Shown piece by piece: positions 6,554 through 13,766 of a stretch of DNA of 16,687 nt. The stretch lies in contig NZ_CALADU010000314.1 in assembly GCF_937890665.1 (NCBI RefSeq), positions 1 to 16,687 on the forward strand, in the 5' to 3' direction. The first letter of the stretch is position 1. Each line of letters starts with the position of its first letter. Source of the DNA: an uncultured Subdoligranulum sp. (lineage in GTDB: Bacteria; Bacillota_A; Clostridia; Oscillospirales; Ruminococcaceae). The position numbers and the translations under genes are program-made. The notes beneath the pieces are model-generated. The model ran no database searches and was not told the DNA's origin. It saw only the letters and a list, made by a program, of their open reading frames with translations.

Positions 6554-6592
6554 AGCCGCATAGCAGTCAGAACGCTGCTGTGCGGCTTTTTT
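6554..6592 (+). terminator. Rho-independent terminator of tRNA-Pro
   Basis: A 13-bp stem, AGCCGCATAGCAG (6554-6566) with CTGCTGTGCGGCT (6575-6587) and one T-G wobble, has an 8-nt loop and is followed at once by six T (6587-6592). It begins 10 bases after the tRNA. Confidence 0.93.
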
Positions 6593-6598
6593 GCTGCA

Positions 6599-6634
6599 AA
6601 AATTCGGCGCCGAAAGGAAAAAGCGTCGAATTTT
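6599..6634 (+). repeat. Inverted repeat ahead of the first lipoprotein gene
   Basis: AAAATTCG (6599-6606) is repeated inverted as CGAATTTT (6627-6634) with a purine-rich centre that includes CGGCGCCG. It lies between the tRNA terminator and the lipoprotein start. It could be an operator or a leader hairpin. No convincing -35/-10 pair was found between here and 6701. Confidence 0.35.
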
Positions 6635-6700
6635 GGTACAACTCCGATACAAAGCCGTGTCATACTGGAGCCAGTGACCATCTAAGTTAGGAGGAATCCC

Positions 6701-7894
6701 ATGAAACGAATCCTTTTGCCGCTGTTGACGGCAGCCTTCTGTCTGACAGCCTGTGCCCCGGCAGCCCCGGCGTCCGCGTCCGAACTTTCCGCCACGGCGG
6801 AAACCACGGCCACCGCCGAAAGCGCCCCCCAAACGCAGGTGGATACCTTCTCGGTGGCAGGCACCCTGCGGGAGGTGGAGGATGCCGCCTTGCAGGAGAA
6901 TGTCCTTTATACCCTGCAGTTCGGCGATACCCCCGAGGACACCACCTTTGTTAAGGTGGATTTACAGGCGGCACAGCAGACACCCCTCTGCAAGCTGGAG
7001 GACTGGGGCGCCTCCTACGTGGGGTGGCTGGTGAAAGGGGACACCTTCTATTATATGATCTATGACGAGGATGGCAATGCCCTTCTGCATGGCCGCTCCC
7101 TGACGGACGGCAGCGAAACGGTCTGGACGCTGGCCGTTGACCGGCAATATCCTGCTTATCTGGACGACCAGTACCTCTATTTCACCCGGGCGGATTACAC
7201 CGCCGGGATGAAGCGGGTGGACCTGACCACCGGCGTGCTGGAGGATCTGCCCCTGCCGGCCCAGACCACACAATTTATGGATGTGGACGGAAGCCGGTTT
7301 TTGATCGCCCGGCTGCTGACTCCGGTGCCGATGAATGTTTCCCCCGAGGAGACCGAGCAGTATGACGCCCTGATGCAGAATACCGAGATCGAATACTGCT
7401 GGTGGGACCCTGCCACCGGCGCGTTGGAAAAGGTGCTGCGGGAACCCTACTACGGGGAAGAGGACGCGCAGGGCAACCGGATCGACCGCCTCTATCTGGG
7501 CAAAGCGGAGGGAAAACTCTACTTCTACCGAGTGGCCTCTCTGGAAACGGGGCTGGAGAACGGCCGGGTGGAGCGCTGCGGGATGGATGGCAGTGGGGTG
7601 GAGACAGTCTTTGCGCTGGTCGACGAAAGAGGGGCACCCTCGGTGCTGAAGCAGGCGGGGGAGATCCGTTGGTTTTGGCAGTCCACCCCAAACGGCCTGA
7701 TGGTGTACCTGCCGGCCACCGGTCAGCAACAGGAACTCACCATGCAGGGGGAAAATCACGTTCCTTGGCCGGACCGCGGTCTGCCGGACGGTAAGGTGCT
7801 GTCGTCCCAGCAGGAGGATGGCAGCTATCTGGTGATGTCGGAGGAGGACTATCTGGCCGGAAACTTCACCGGTACCACGATCCCTGCCCTGTAA
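6701..7894 (+). CDS. Lipoprotein of unknown function, first of a tandem paralogous pair
   Basis: This 397-residue protein is preceded by TAGGAGGAATCCC. It has a type II signal peptide, MKRILLPLLTAAFCLTAC, with lipobox LTAC and lipidated Cys18, then an Ala/Ser/Thr/Glu-rich linker to about residue 45. The exported part contains repeating YLYFTR/FYYMIYDEDGNALLHGR-type aromatic strands with D-x-x-TG turns (TLTDGS, DLTTGV, DPATGA), suggesting a beta-propeller-like fold; this is an inference, not a recognised family. At about residue 235 it carries DPATGALEK followed by EPYYG, shared with the next gene at the same position. No enzyme motif was recognised. Probably cotranscribed with its paralogue 80 bp downstream. 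Confidence 0.88.
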   Translation: MKRILLPLLTAAFCLTACAPAAPASASELSATAETTATAESAPQTQVDTFSVAGTLREVEDAALQENVLYTLQFGDTPEDTTFVKVDLQAAQQTPLCKLEDWGASYVGWLVKGDTFYYMIYDEDGNALLHGRSLTDGSETVWTLAVDRQYPAYLDDQYLYFTRADYTAGMKRVDLTTGVLEDLPLPAQTTQFMDVDGSRFLIARLLTPVPMNVSPEETEQYDALMQNTEIEYCWWDPATGALEKVLREPYYGEEDAQGNRIDRLYLGKAEGKLYFYRVASLETGLENGRVERCGMDGSGVETVFALVDERGAPSVLKQAGEIRWFWQSTPNGLMVYLPATGQQQELTMQGENHVPWPDRGLPDGKVLSSQQEDGSYLVMSEEDYLAGNFTGTTIPAL

Positions 7895-7923
7895 GGGGAG
7901 AAGAAACAAAAGAAAATGCCATC

Positions 7924-7947
7924 GAAAGGCCGGAAAAGCGGCCTTTC
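7924..7947 (+). repeat. Hairpin between the two lipoprotein genes
   Basis: GAAAGGCCG (7924-7932) and CGGCCTTTC (7939-7947) form a perfect 9-bp stem with loop GAAAAG. There is no T run after it, so it looks like an intercistronic stability or partial-attenuation hairpin rather than a full terminator. Confidence 0.55.
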
Positions 7948-7974
7948 CCCTGACAATACAAAAGGAGGATACGG

Positions 7975-9207
7975 ATGAAAAAAGCAATCGGAATGTTGTT
8001 GGCGCTGGCCTTTTGCCTGACGGCCTGCGCCCCGGCCACCGCGCCGGAATCCGCCGCTGCGGATACTGCCGACACCGCCCAACAAGAGGCGTCCGCCCCG
8101 GCGGCGGCTGCCGGGGCGCTCCCGGCGGGGGCTTTGCGGAGCAGCGGTACTCTGGGAGATACCGGGGAAGCCCGGTATACGGTGGCCAGCTCGCTGCAGG
8201 ACTTCACTCCCGGTACGGCCTATGAGTTGCAGGTCCTACGGCTGGACTATGCCACCGCCCGGCAGGACTGCATCTACACGGTGGAAATGACGGTGGGGGA
8301 GGATGGCTTGACGCAGAGCAGCTCGCTGCTGGTGGGGAACGATGCGGTCTACCTCTTTGTGGGGACGACGATGTACAAGATCCCGCTGGAAGGCGGAGAG
8401 GCCGAGACGATGACGATTCAGCAGGAGATCTACCCCGCCGCAGCGGACGATACCAGCGTCTACTATTTTGTCTTTGACGAGCACAACCAGTATTCCGGCC
8501 TGCGGATGGACCTGACCACCGGCCAATGCACCGAACTGCAACTGCCCCCACAGACCTGGGACATCTGGGCGGTGGGGGAATCCCGCTTTCTTCTCTGCCA
8601 CCTGCTGACCGATACGCCGCTGCCCGGCCCGCAGGAGGGGGATGCCTACAATGCGGCGCTGCAGAACGCTACCTGCGAGTATGACTGGTACGACCCTGCC
8701 ACCGGGGCGCTGGAAAAGATGATGACTGAACCCTACTATGGCGCCGAGCAGCCTGACGGCAGCAGCCGGCAGCACAGATTTTTGGGGGCCGGCTGCGGTC
8801 GGATCTACTTCAACTGGTACGGTCAGGTGGATGGGCAGATCGCGGACGCCGGGGTGGAGTCCTGTGACATGACCGGAGGGGACTGGCAGCCCTTGACCGC
8901 CATCCCGGAGGGGGTGGACGGCGGTGAGATGGGGATGCAGAATGGCAGCCTGCGCTGGATCGGCAGCTACCTTGCCACCAACGACTGCCTGATCTACGAC
9001 GTGACCACCGGCAAGACGTGGGAGAACGTCCCCATTGACAACAACTGGCCGGTCGCCTTTACCGGGGATGGCCGTCTGCTGGTGGACAACAGCATCACCG
9101 AGGAGTCGGGCGAGTTCCACGAGGCCTACGGGCTGGTGGATCTGGAGGACTACCTCAACGGCACCGGCGAAGTCACCCCGGTGACCCTTTACAACAGCGC
9201 AGCGTAA
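7975..9207 (+). CDS. Lipoprotein of unknown function, second of a tandem paralogous pair
   Basis: This 410-residue protein starts after AAAAGGAGGATACGG. The signal peptide MKKAIGMLLALAFCLTAC has the lipobox LTAC and Cys18, exactly as in the upstream paralogue (both share AFCLTACAPA). A longer Ala/Pro-rich linker runs to about residue 55. The body again shows aromatic strand-turn repeats (VYLFVGTTMYKIPLEGG, VYYFVFDEHNQYSGLRMDL, RIYFNWYGQVDGQI) and the shared block DPATGALEK...EPYYG at about residue 236. These features suggest a tandem duplication of a surface protein with beta-propeller-like repeats. Function is unknown; a ligand-binding or envelope-sensing role is only a guess. It ends 15 bp before a strong terminator palindrome. 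Confidence 0.88.
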   Translation: MKKAIGMLLALAFCLTACAPATAPESAAADTADTAQQEASAPAAAAGALPAGALRSSGTLGDTGEARYTVASSLQDFTPGTAYELQVLRLDYATARQDCIYTVEMTVGEDGLTQSSSLLVGNDAVYLFVGTTMYKIPLEGGEAETMTIQQEIYPAAADDTSVYYFVFDEHNQYSGLRMDLTTGQCTELQLPPQTWDIWAVGESRFLLCHLLTDTPLPGPQEGDAYNAALQNATCEYDWYDPATGALEKMMTEPYYGAEQPDGSSRQHRFLGAGCGRIYFNWYGQVDGQIADAGVESCDMTGGDWQPLTAIPEGVDGGEMGMQNGSLRWIGSYLATNDCLIYDVTTGKTWENVPIDNNWPVAFTGDGRLLVDNSITEESGEFHEAYGLVDLEDYLNGTGEVTPVTLYNSAA

Positions 9208-9221
9208 AACGCCAATACAAA

Positions 9222-9255
9222 CACCCCCGGCCCTAGGGCCGGGGGTGCTGTTGTA
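9222..9255. terminator. 26-bp perfect palindrome, probable terminator
   Basis: CACCCCCGGCCC (9222-9233) and its exact complement (9236-9247) flank TA, giving a very stable stem. The plus-strand tail is only CTGTTGT, while on the minus strand GGGGGTG is followed by TTTGTATT. It would stop the lipoprotein transcript and, perhaps better, any minus-strand read-through from typA. Confidence 0.7.
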
Positions 9256-9263
9256 GTACGAGC

Positions 9264-9316
9264 GTATCGTTATAAATCCATCGTCATCGGTGGACATGTG
9301 CCGACGATGACGATAC
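9264..9316 (+). repeat. Long bulged hairpin just before the structured RNA element
   Basis: The right strand CCG-ACGATG-ACGATAC (9301-9316) pairs without gaps to three blocks on the left: GTATCGT (9264-9270), CATCGT (9279-9284) and CGG (9288-9290). The loop is TGGACATGTG. An alternative pairs ATCGTCAT (9280-9287) with ATGACGAT (9307-9314). It may be the 5' domain of the following RNA or a separate element. Confidence 0.5.
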
Positions 9317-9317
9317 C

Positions 9318-9555
9318 GTGAGAGGGAAAAACACATTCGAGTCGCCGCGTGTGGCATGAGAATGTGCGTTCCCCGACGGTGGGAATCCAAAGGAGCTGCA
9401 AAGTCGTGCGCCGCCTGCGGCGGATGCAGCACGACGGAGCAGGGGCCGCGGTCGCAGAGGGAAAGTCCCGTCCAAGGGACGCCGACCGATGCGGGAACCG
9501 CAACCCGGTCGTGCAGGAAACGCGGCGCAGCCGCTGAATCCGAAGCTCCCCTTTG
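9318..9555 (+). ncRNA. Structured RNA candidate, possibly an orphan HEARO/omegaRNA-like element
   Basis: No open frame fits here, yet helices are dense. First comes a hairpin with outer stem CACATTC/GAATGTG (9332-9338, 9360-9366), internal loop GAGTC/ATGA and inner GCC/GGC. Then TTCCC/GGGAA (9369-9373, 9381-9385). A long-range helix GGAGCT (9392-9397) with AGCTCC (9544-9549) closes a multibranch region. Inside are GTCGTGC/GCACGAC (9403-9409, 9429-9435), GGGA-AAG-TCCC (9459-9469), CGTCC-AAG-GGACG (9469-9481), TGCGG-GAA-CCGCA (9490-9502) within CGACCG/CGGTCG, and GCGGC-GCA-GCCGC (9522-9534). Purine-rich loops favour the plus strand. The size, a GTGA at 9318-9321 abutting the 5' side, and the GAATCCGAAGCTCC 3' end remind me of HEARO RNAs (guide RNAs of IscB), but no IscB/TnpB gene is adjacent. 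The raiA motif or another unnamed RNA remain alternatives. Structure is seen; the family name is weak inference. Confidence 0.5.
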
Positions 9556-9562
9556 ATTGGTA

Positions 9563-11395
9563 TTAACCCTTGTTCTTCTTGCTGGCGGCCTTCATGCGCA
9601 GGTCATGGTCGAGGATCCGCTTGCGGATGCGCAGATTCTCGGGGGTGACTTCCAGCAGTTCATCGGGGGCCAAGAACTCCAGGCAACCCTCCAGACTGAA
9701 CTTGCTCACCGGCACCAGACGCAGGGCGTCGTCGCTGCCCGAAGCACGGGTGTTGGTCAGATGCTTGGTCTTGCAGACGTTGACGGTAATGTCCTCGCCC
9801 GTGGGGGTGTAGCCCACGACCTGACCGGCATAGACCTTCTCACCGGCGTTGACCAGCAAGGTGCCGCGCTGCTGGGCGTTGAACAACCCGTAGGTCACGG
9901 CGTCACCGGTCTCGAAGCTGATCAAAGAACCGGTGGACCGGGTCTGGATGTCACCGCACCACTCTTCATAGCCGTCGAAGATGGTGTTCATGATGCCCTC
10001 GCCGTGGGTATCGGTGAGGAACTGGCTGCGGTAACCGAACAGGCCCCGGCTGGGCATACGGAACTCCAGACGGGAACGGCTGTTCATCATCTGCATGTTC
10101 ATCAAAATGCCTTTGCGCGCGCCCAGCGCGGTCATAACGTTGCCCTGATACATTTCGGGCACGTCGATGACCACCCGCTCCATGGGCTCCATCGTCTTGC
10201 CGTTTTCCTCGTGGGTCAGAACGTGCGGGGGAGAAACCTGCAGTTCGTAGCCTTCCCGGCGCATCGTTTCAATCAGAATGGACAGGTGCATTTCACCGCG
10301 GCCCATGACCCGGAAGGAATCGGTGGTGGCGGAATCTTCCACCTTCAAAGCCACGTCCTTCAGCAGTTCCCGCATCAGGCGGTCACGGATCTGGCGGGAG
10401 GTGACGTACTTGCCTTCTTTACCGGCAAAGGGAGAGTCGTTGACCGAGAAGGTCATCTCCACCGTGGGATCGTTGATCTTCACAAAGGGCAGGGGCTGCA
10501 CCTTGCTGGGGTCGCACAGCGTGTTGCCGATGGAAATATCGGGCAGACCTGCAAAAGCCACGATGTCGCCGGCAGAAGCCTGCTCGATGGGCTCACGGCC
10601 GTTGGCCTTAAAGTCGAACAGCTTGGTGACGCGGCCCGTCATATGCACGTCGGGGTTGTGCCAGTCGCAGACCTGCACGGCAGAACCCACTTTGATCACG
10701 CCGTTCTGCACACGGCCCACGCCCATGCGGCCCACAAACTCGTTGTAGTCCACGCTGGACACCAGCATCTGCAGCGGCTCGTCGGGCTCGCCCTCCGGCG
10801 GCTGGACGTATTTCAGAATCGTATCGAACAGCGGCTTCAGGTCGGTGCCGTTCTCGGGGTGTACCCAGTCATAGCTGGCGGTGCCGTTGCGGCCAGAGCA
10901 GAACACCATGGGGCTGTCCAACTGCTCGTCGGTGGCGCCCAGATCCATCAACAGTTCCAGAATCTCGTCGATGACTTCCTTGATGCGGGCGTCGGGACGG
11001 TCAACCTTGTTGACGGCGATGACCAGCGACAGGTTCTGCTGCAGGGCTTTCTGCAAAACGAAGCGGGTCTGGGGCATGCAGCCCTCGGCGGCGTCTACCA
11101 GCAGCAGCACGCCGTTCACCATCTTCAGCACGCGCTCCACCTCGCCGCCGAAGTCGGCGTGGCCCGGGGTGTCTACAATGTTGATCTTGACGCCCTCATA
11201 CACACAAGAGCAGTTCTTGGCCAAAATCGTGATGCCGCGCTCACGCTCAATGTCGCCGGAGTCCATCACACGCTCGGCCACCTGCTGGTTGGCGCGGAAG
11301 GCACCAGACTGCTTAAGCATCTGGTCCACCAGCGTCGTCTTGCCGTGGTCAACGTGGGCAATGATGGCGACGTTGCGTAAATTTTCCTGAATCAT
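9563..11395 (-). CDS. typA: Ribosome-associated translational GTPase TypA/BipA
   Basis: This 610-residue GTPase of the EF-G/LepA/BipA group binds the ribosome and supports assembly and stress growth. It shows G1 AHVDHGKT (13-20), switch I with RERGITI (51-57), G3 DTPGHADF (75-82) and G4 NKVD (129-132). EF-G-like domains III and V follow (GRGEMHLSILIE, then ALGARKGILMNM, SRGLFGYRSQFLTDTHGEGIMNTIF, the BipA-specific C-terminal domain). It ends in a basic KKNKG tail. Length equals typical TypA (about 605-615) and the signature separates it from LepA. ATG 11395 is chosen because MIQENLRNVAII aligns with TypA N-termini and GAGAGGGAAC precedes it; the frame open to 11452 adds 19 unlikely residues. 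It is divergent from the pyrophosphatase gene. Confidence 0.96.
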   Translation of the reverse strand: MIQENLRNVAIIAHVDHGKTTLVDQMLKQSGAFRANQQVAERVMDSGDIERERGITILAKNCSCVYEGVKINIVDTPGHADFGGEVERVLKMVNGVLLLVDAAEGCMPQTRFVLQKALQQNLSLVIAVNKVDRPDARIKEVIDEILELLMDLGATDEQLDSPMVFCSGRNGTASYDWVHPENGTDLKPLFDTILKYVQPPEGEPDEPLQMLVSSVDYNEFVGRMGVGRVQNGVIKVGSAVQVCDWHNPDVHMTGRVTKLFDFKANGREPIEQASAGDIVAFAGLPDISIGNTLCDPSKVQPLPFVKINDPTVEMTFSVNDSPFAGKEGKYVTSRQIRDRLMRELLKDVALKVEDSATTDSFRVMGRGEMHLSILIETMRREGYELQVSPPHVLTHEENGKTMEPMERVVIDVPEMYQGNVMTALGARKGILMNMQMMNSRSRLEFRMPSRGLFGYRSQFLTDTHGEGIMNTIFDGYEEWCGDIQTRSTGSLISFETGDAVTYGLFNAQQRGTLLVNAGEKVYAGQVVGYTPTGEDITVNVCKTKHLTNTRASGSDDALRLVPVSKFSLEGCLEFLAPDELLEVTPENLRIRKRILDHDLRMKAASKKNKG

Positions 11396-11463
11396 ATCCG
11401 TTCCCTCTCTATTTGAACTTGCGTTGCCAAGGGGCATGACCCCAATATCCACATACAGTATCT

Positions 11464-11492
11464 ATTTTACGCTGTACTGCGGTTATTGTCAA
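11464..11492 (-). promoter_or_regulatory. Promoter of typA
   Basis: On the minus strand a perfect TTGACA (11492-11487) is followed by a 17-bp spacer and TAAAAT (11469-11464; 5/6 match). The start site near 11457 gives a ~60-nt leader containing a small GGGGTCATGCCCC hairpin around 11431-11443. Confidence 0.78.
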
Positions 11493-11515
11493 GAATCGCA
11501 AACCGCAAAAAAGTG

Positions 11516-11524
11516 TGGTATAAT
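11516..11524 (+). promoter_or_regulatory. Extended -10 promoter of the pyrophosphatase gene
   Basis: TGG-TATAAT (11516-11524) is an extended -10 element. No good -35 box lies at 17 bp (TCGCAA). The ~95-nt leader contains GCGGG...CCCGC, a possible small stem around 11568-11592, before GAGAGGAAAGG and the ATG. Confidence 0.6.
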
Positions 11525-11622
11525 AGAAAATGTAATAGAGCGTAGAGAAAGAACTTTTGGTGAATTTGCGGGCTGTGAGGGAAGGACCCGCGGTTGAGCT
11601 CCAAGAAGAGAGGAAAGGTTAT

Positions 11623-13284
11623 ATGTCAATCGAAAATGTGCGCCATATCAATATCATCGGCCACCAAAATCCCGACACAGACTCCATCTGTTCGGCGTTG
11701 TCCTATGCGTGGCTGAAAAACCGTGGCAGCCTGACCGGTAAATATGAGGCCCGCCGCGCCGGACATGTCAACCGGGAAACCCGGTTCGTACTCCAGCATT
11801 TCGGCATCGAGGCGCCGCGCCTCTGCACCGATGTCAGCCCCCAGATCAAGGACATCGACATCCGCAAACAGGCGGGCATCAACGCCGAGATGAGCGTCCG
11901 TGCGGCCTGGAACCTGATGCGGGATGTGGAGATCGACACGCTGTGCATCACCGATGCCAACGATGAATTGCAGGGTCTGATCACCATTAAGGACATTGCC
12001 GACGCCAACATGGACCTGTTCGACACCGGTGTGCTGGCGGCAGCTAACACCAGCTACCACAACCTGCTGGAAACGCTGGAAGCGGAGCTGGTGGTGGGCA
12101 ATGCGGACGCCCGCATCACCGAGGGCAATATCTGCATCGGCACCAGCCCCGAGATCATGGAGGAACTGGTCAAGCCCGGGGACTTGGTGCTGGTGTCCAA
12201 CCGGTACGAAACCCAGATGTGCGCCATTGACTGCGGCGCCGCGGCTATCATCGTCTGCTGCGGTTCGGCGGTGCCCCGTACCATCGTGTCCCGCGCGCAG
12301 GAGAAGGGCTGCGCCGTGCTGGCCACCCCCTACGATACCTACGCAGCCGGGCGGCTGATCACCACCGCCGCGCCGGTGCGGCACTTTATGCGCACCCATG
12401 ATTTGATGAAGTTCAGCGTCAACACCCCCATCGAGGACGCCCGCAAGATCATGGCCAGCGTGCGGCACCGGTATTTCCCCATTTTGGACGAAAACGGCAA
12501 GTACTGCGGTGTAGTCAGCCGCCGGAACCTGTTGAATCTGCACCGCAAAAAGGTCATTTTGGTGGACCATAACGAGCGCACGCAGGCGGTGGACGGTCTG
12601 GAGCAGGCCGAAATTCTGGAAATCATCGACCATCACCGCATCGGCACGCTGGAAACCAGCGGCCCGGTGTATTTCCGCAATGTGCCGGTGGGCTGCACGG
12701 CCACTATCCTCTACCAGATGTATCAGGAGCAGGAGGTGACCCCCTCCAAGCAGATTGCAGGGCTGCTGCTGTCGGCCATCCTGTCCGACACGCTGATGTT
12801 CCGTTCCCCCACCTCCACCCCGCAGGATGAAGCCACCGCCAAGGAACTGGCCGCGCTGGCAGGGGAGGACATCCCCACCTACGCCGAGCAGATGTTTGAG
12901 GCGGGCGCCGACCTGACGGGCCGCGACGCCGAGGACGTGTTCCGTTCGGACTTTAAGGCGTTCAGCCGGGGCGATGCCAAGTTTGGCGTGGGCCAGTCCA
13001 TCTATATGACCGACAAATCCCGTGCGGCGGCCGAAGCGCTGGTAGGGCCTTTCCTGCCCGAAGCGGGCCGTCGGGAAGGTCTGCCCATGATCTTCTATAT
13101 GTTCACCGACATGAAGACCCAGAGCACCGACCTGATGTACTGGGGGCAGGGCACCGAAGAAATTGTCCGGGATGCCTTTGGTGTGGAGCCCAAGGAGGGC
13201 GTCGCCGTACTGCCCGGGGTGGTCAGCCGCAAAAAGCAGTTGATCCCGCCGCTGCTGGCGGCTTTGCAGGCCCGGCAGGGGTAA
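11623..13284 (+). CDS. Family II inorganic pyrophosphatase with regulatory CBS and DRTGG domains
   Basis: This 553-residue manganese-dependent pyrophosphatase hydrolyses PPi to two phosphates, pulling biosynthetic reactions forward. The DHH catalytic part begins with the metal site GHQNPDTDS (His14, Asp18, Asp20) and resumes after a regulatory insert with VDHNE, IIDHH and AILSDT. It ends in the DHHA2 part with the substrate motif SRKKQ. The insert (about residues 70-310) holds CBS1 (MSVRAAWNLMRDVEIDTLCITD...LQGLITIKDIAD), a DRTGG domain (ITEGNICIGTS...GDLVLVSNRYETQMCAIDCGAAAIIVC) and CBS2 (TPIEDARKIMASVRHRYFPILDENGKYCGVVSRRNLL). Such CBS-PPases are inhibited by AMP/ADP and, when DRTGG is present, activated by diadenosine polyphosphates. 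Plain family II enzymes are about 310 residues. ATG 11623 is chosen over 11557 from the GAGAGGAAAGG site and homology. Confidence 0.95.
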   Translation: MSIENVRHINIIGHQNPDTDSICSALSYAWLKNRGSLTGKYEARRAGHVNRETRFVLQHFGIEAPRLCTDVSPQIKDIDIRKQAGINAEMSVRAAWNLMRDVEIDTLCITDANDELQGLITIKDIADANMDLFDTGVLAAANTSYHNLLETLEAELVVGNADARITEGNICIGTSPEIMEELVKPGDLVLVSNRYETQMCAIDCGAAAIIVCCGSAVPRTIVSRAQEKGCAVLATPYDTYAAGRLITTAAPVRHFMRTHDLMKFSVNTPIEDARKIMASVRHRYFPILDENGKYCGVVSRRNLLNLHRKKVILVDHNERTQAVDGLEQAEILEIIDHHRIGTLETSGPVYFRNVPVGCTATILYQMYQEQEVTPSKQIAGLLLSAILSDTLMFRSPTSTPQDEATAKELAALAGEDIPTYAEQMFEAGADLTGRDAEDVFRSDFKAFSRGDAKFGVGQSIYMTDKSRAAAEALVGPFLPEAGRREGLPMIFYMFTDMKTQSTDLMYWGQGTEEIVRDAFGVEPKEGVAVLPGVVSRKKQLIPPLLAALQARQG

Positions 13285-13311
13285 AATGCGAAGAATATAG
13301 GGGGATAGAAA

Positions 13312-13585
13312 ATGACAGATTCTCTTTTGGGACATGTTTTGAAAAAACTTTTATGATTCTGCGCCAGAGGGATACAAAGTAGCTAGCATTCATGTTTTTT
13401 CAATTTATTATGCGGACTTGATTACCAATGGAAATAAGCAGGTAAAAGAGATTATTAAATACTCAGGACTTCCAGAATCCTATCATACCGAGGTTTCTAA
13501 AGGCGTAAAATTGTCTAAATATGTCTTGCTAACCGACGATGTTGCAAAGAAAATCCAGACAATAGAAGAAAAACTGTCCTGTTGA
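13312..13585 (+). pseudogene. AT-rich small ORF of unknown function, broken by a one-base frameshift
   Basis: AGGGGGA (13299-13305) precedes ATG 13312, which reads MTDSLLGHVLKKLL and stops at 13354-13356. If one A is removed from the A6 tract at 13342-13347, the frame runs on without a stop to TGA 13583-13585. That gives a 90-residue protein beginning MTDSLLGHVLKNFYDSAPEG and continuing through YKVASIHVFSIYYADLIT, KEIIKYSGLPESYHTEVSKG and KLSKYVLLTDDVAKKI. The restored chain is protein-like, helical and Lys-rich, unlike random translation. No family was recognised. Base composition is clearly more AT-rich than the flanking genes, suggesting transfer. It starts 27 bp after the pyrophosphatase stop and may be cotranscribed. 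A programmed frameshift or sequencing error are alternatives to decay. Confidence 0.6.
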
Positions 13586-13660
13586 ATTCTGGAAGGCATT
13601 CCATTGTGAATGTCCTCGGTGCTTTCCTCCTGACAAGTAAAATTTTATTTTTGCAAAAAG

Positions 13661-13703
13661 CACGCTTGCACGATAAAAATACCGTGGCAAGCGTGTTTTT
13701 TTT
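13661..13703 (+). terminator. Rho-independent terminator before the citrate synthase promoter
   Basis: CACGCTTGC-ACG (13661-13672) pairs with CGT-G-GCAAGCGTG (13683-13695, one bulged G), loop ATAAAAATAC, then eight T (13696-13703). AAAAA just before the stem gives some terminator character on the minus strand too. It ends the pyrophosphatase/small-ORF unit. Confidence 0.92.
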
Positions 13704-13737
13704 GTTGGAAAATGAACTTTGTTCACAGATTGTTTGT

Positions 13738-13766
13738 TTGACACAAAGTAACGAAATCGGTATAAT
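13738..13766 (+). promoter_or_regulatory. Perfect-consensus sigma-A promoter of citrate synthase
   Basis: TTGACA (13738-13743), exactly 17 bp, and TATAAT (13761-13766) match the consensus at all 12 positions, with AT-rich DNA upstream. The start site near 13773 gives a leader of about 86 nt. The leader contains CCGTC-ATA-GACGG (13824-13836), a small hairpin or operator, and a nine-codon frame (13803-13832) ending inside it. Confidence 0.88.

Noticed and set aside
9378..9400. GGTGGGAATCC resembling part of a cobalamin riboswitch
   Set aside because: The B12-box (GCCACTG) is absent and the downstream gene runs in the opposite direction.
9451..9480. GAGGGAAAGTCCC resembling the RNase P P4 region (GAGGAAAGTCC)
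   Set aside because: RNase P RNA would need about 300 more bases downstream with the ACAGAA element, but typA begins at once; here the bases form two small hairpins.
9557..11380. 607-codon open frame antisense to typA
   Set aside because: It is a shadow of a clear TypA reading frame in GC-rich DNA; its translation is His/Val/Gly/Leu-rich with no domain.
11626..13335. 569-codon open frame antisense to the pyrophosphatase
   Set aside because: Shadow frame opposite a gene with all catalytic motifs; composition is typical of antisense translation.
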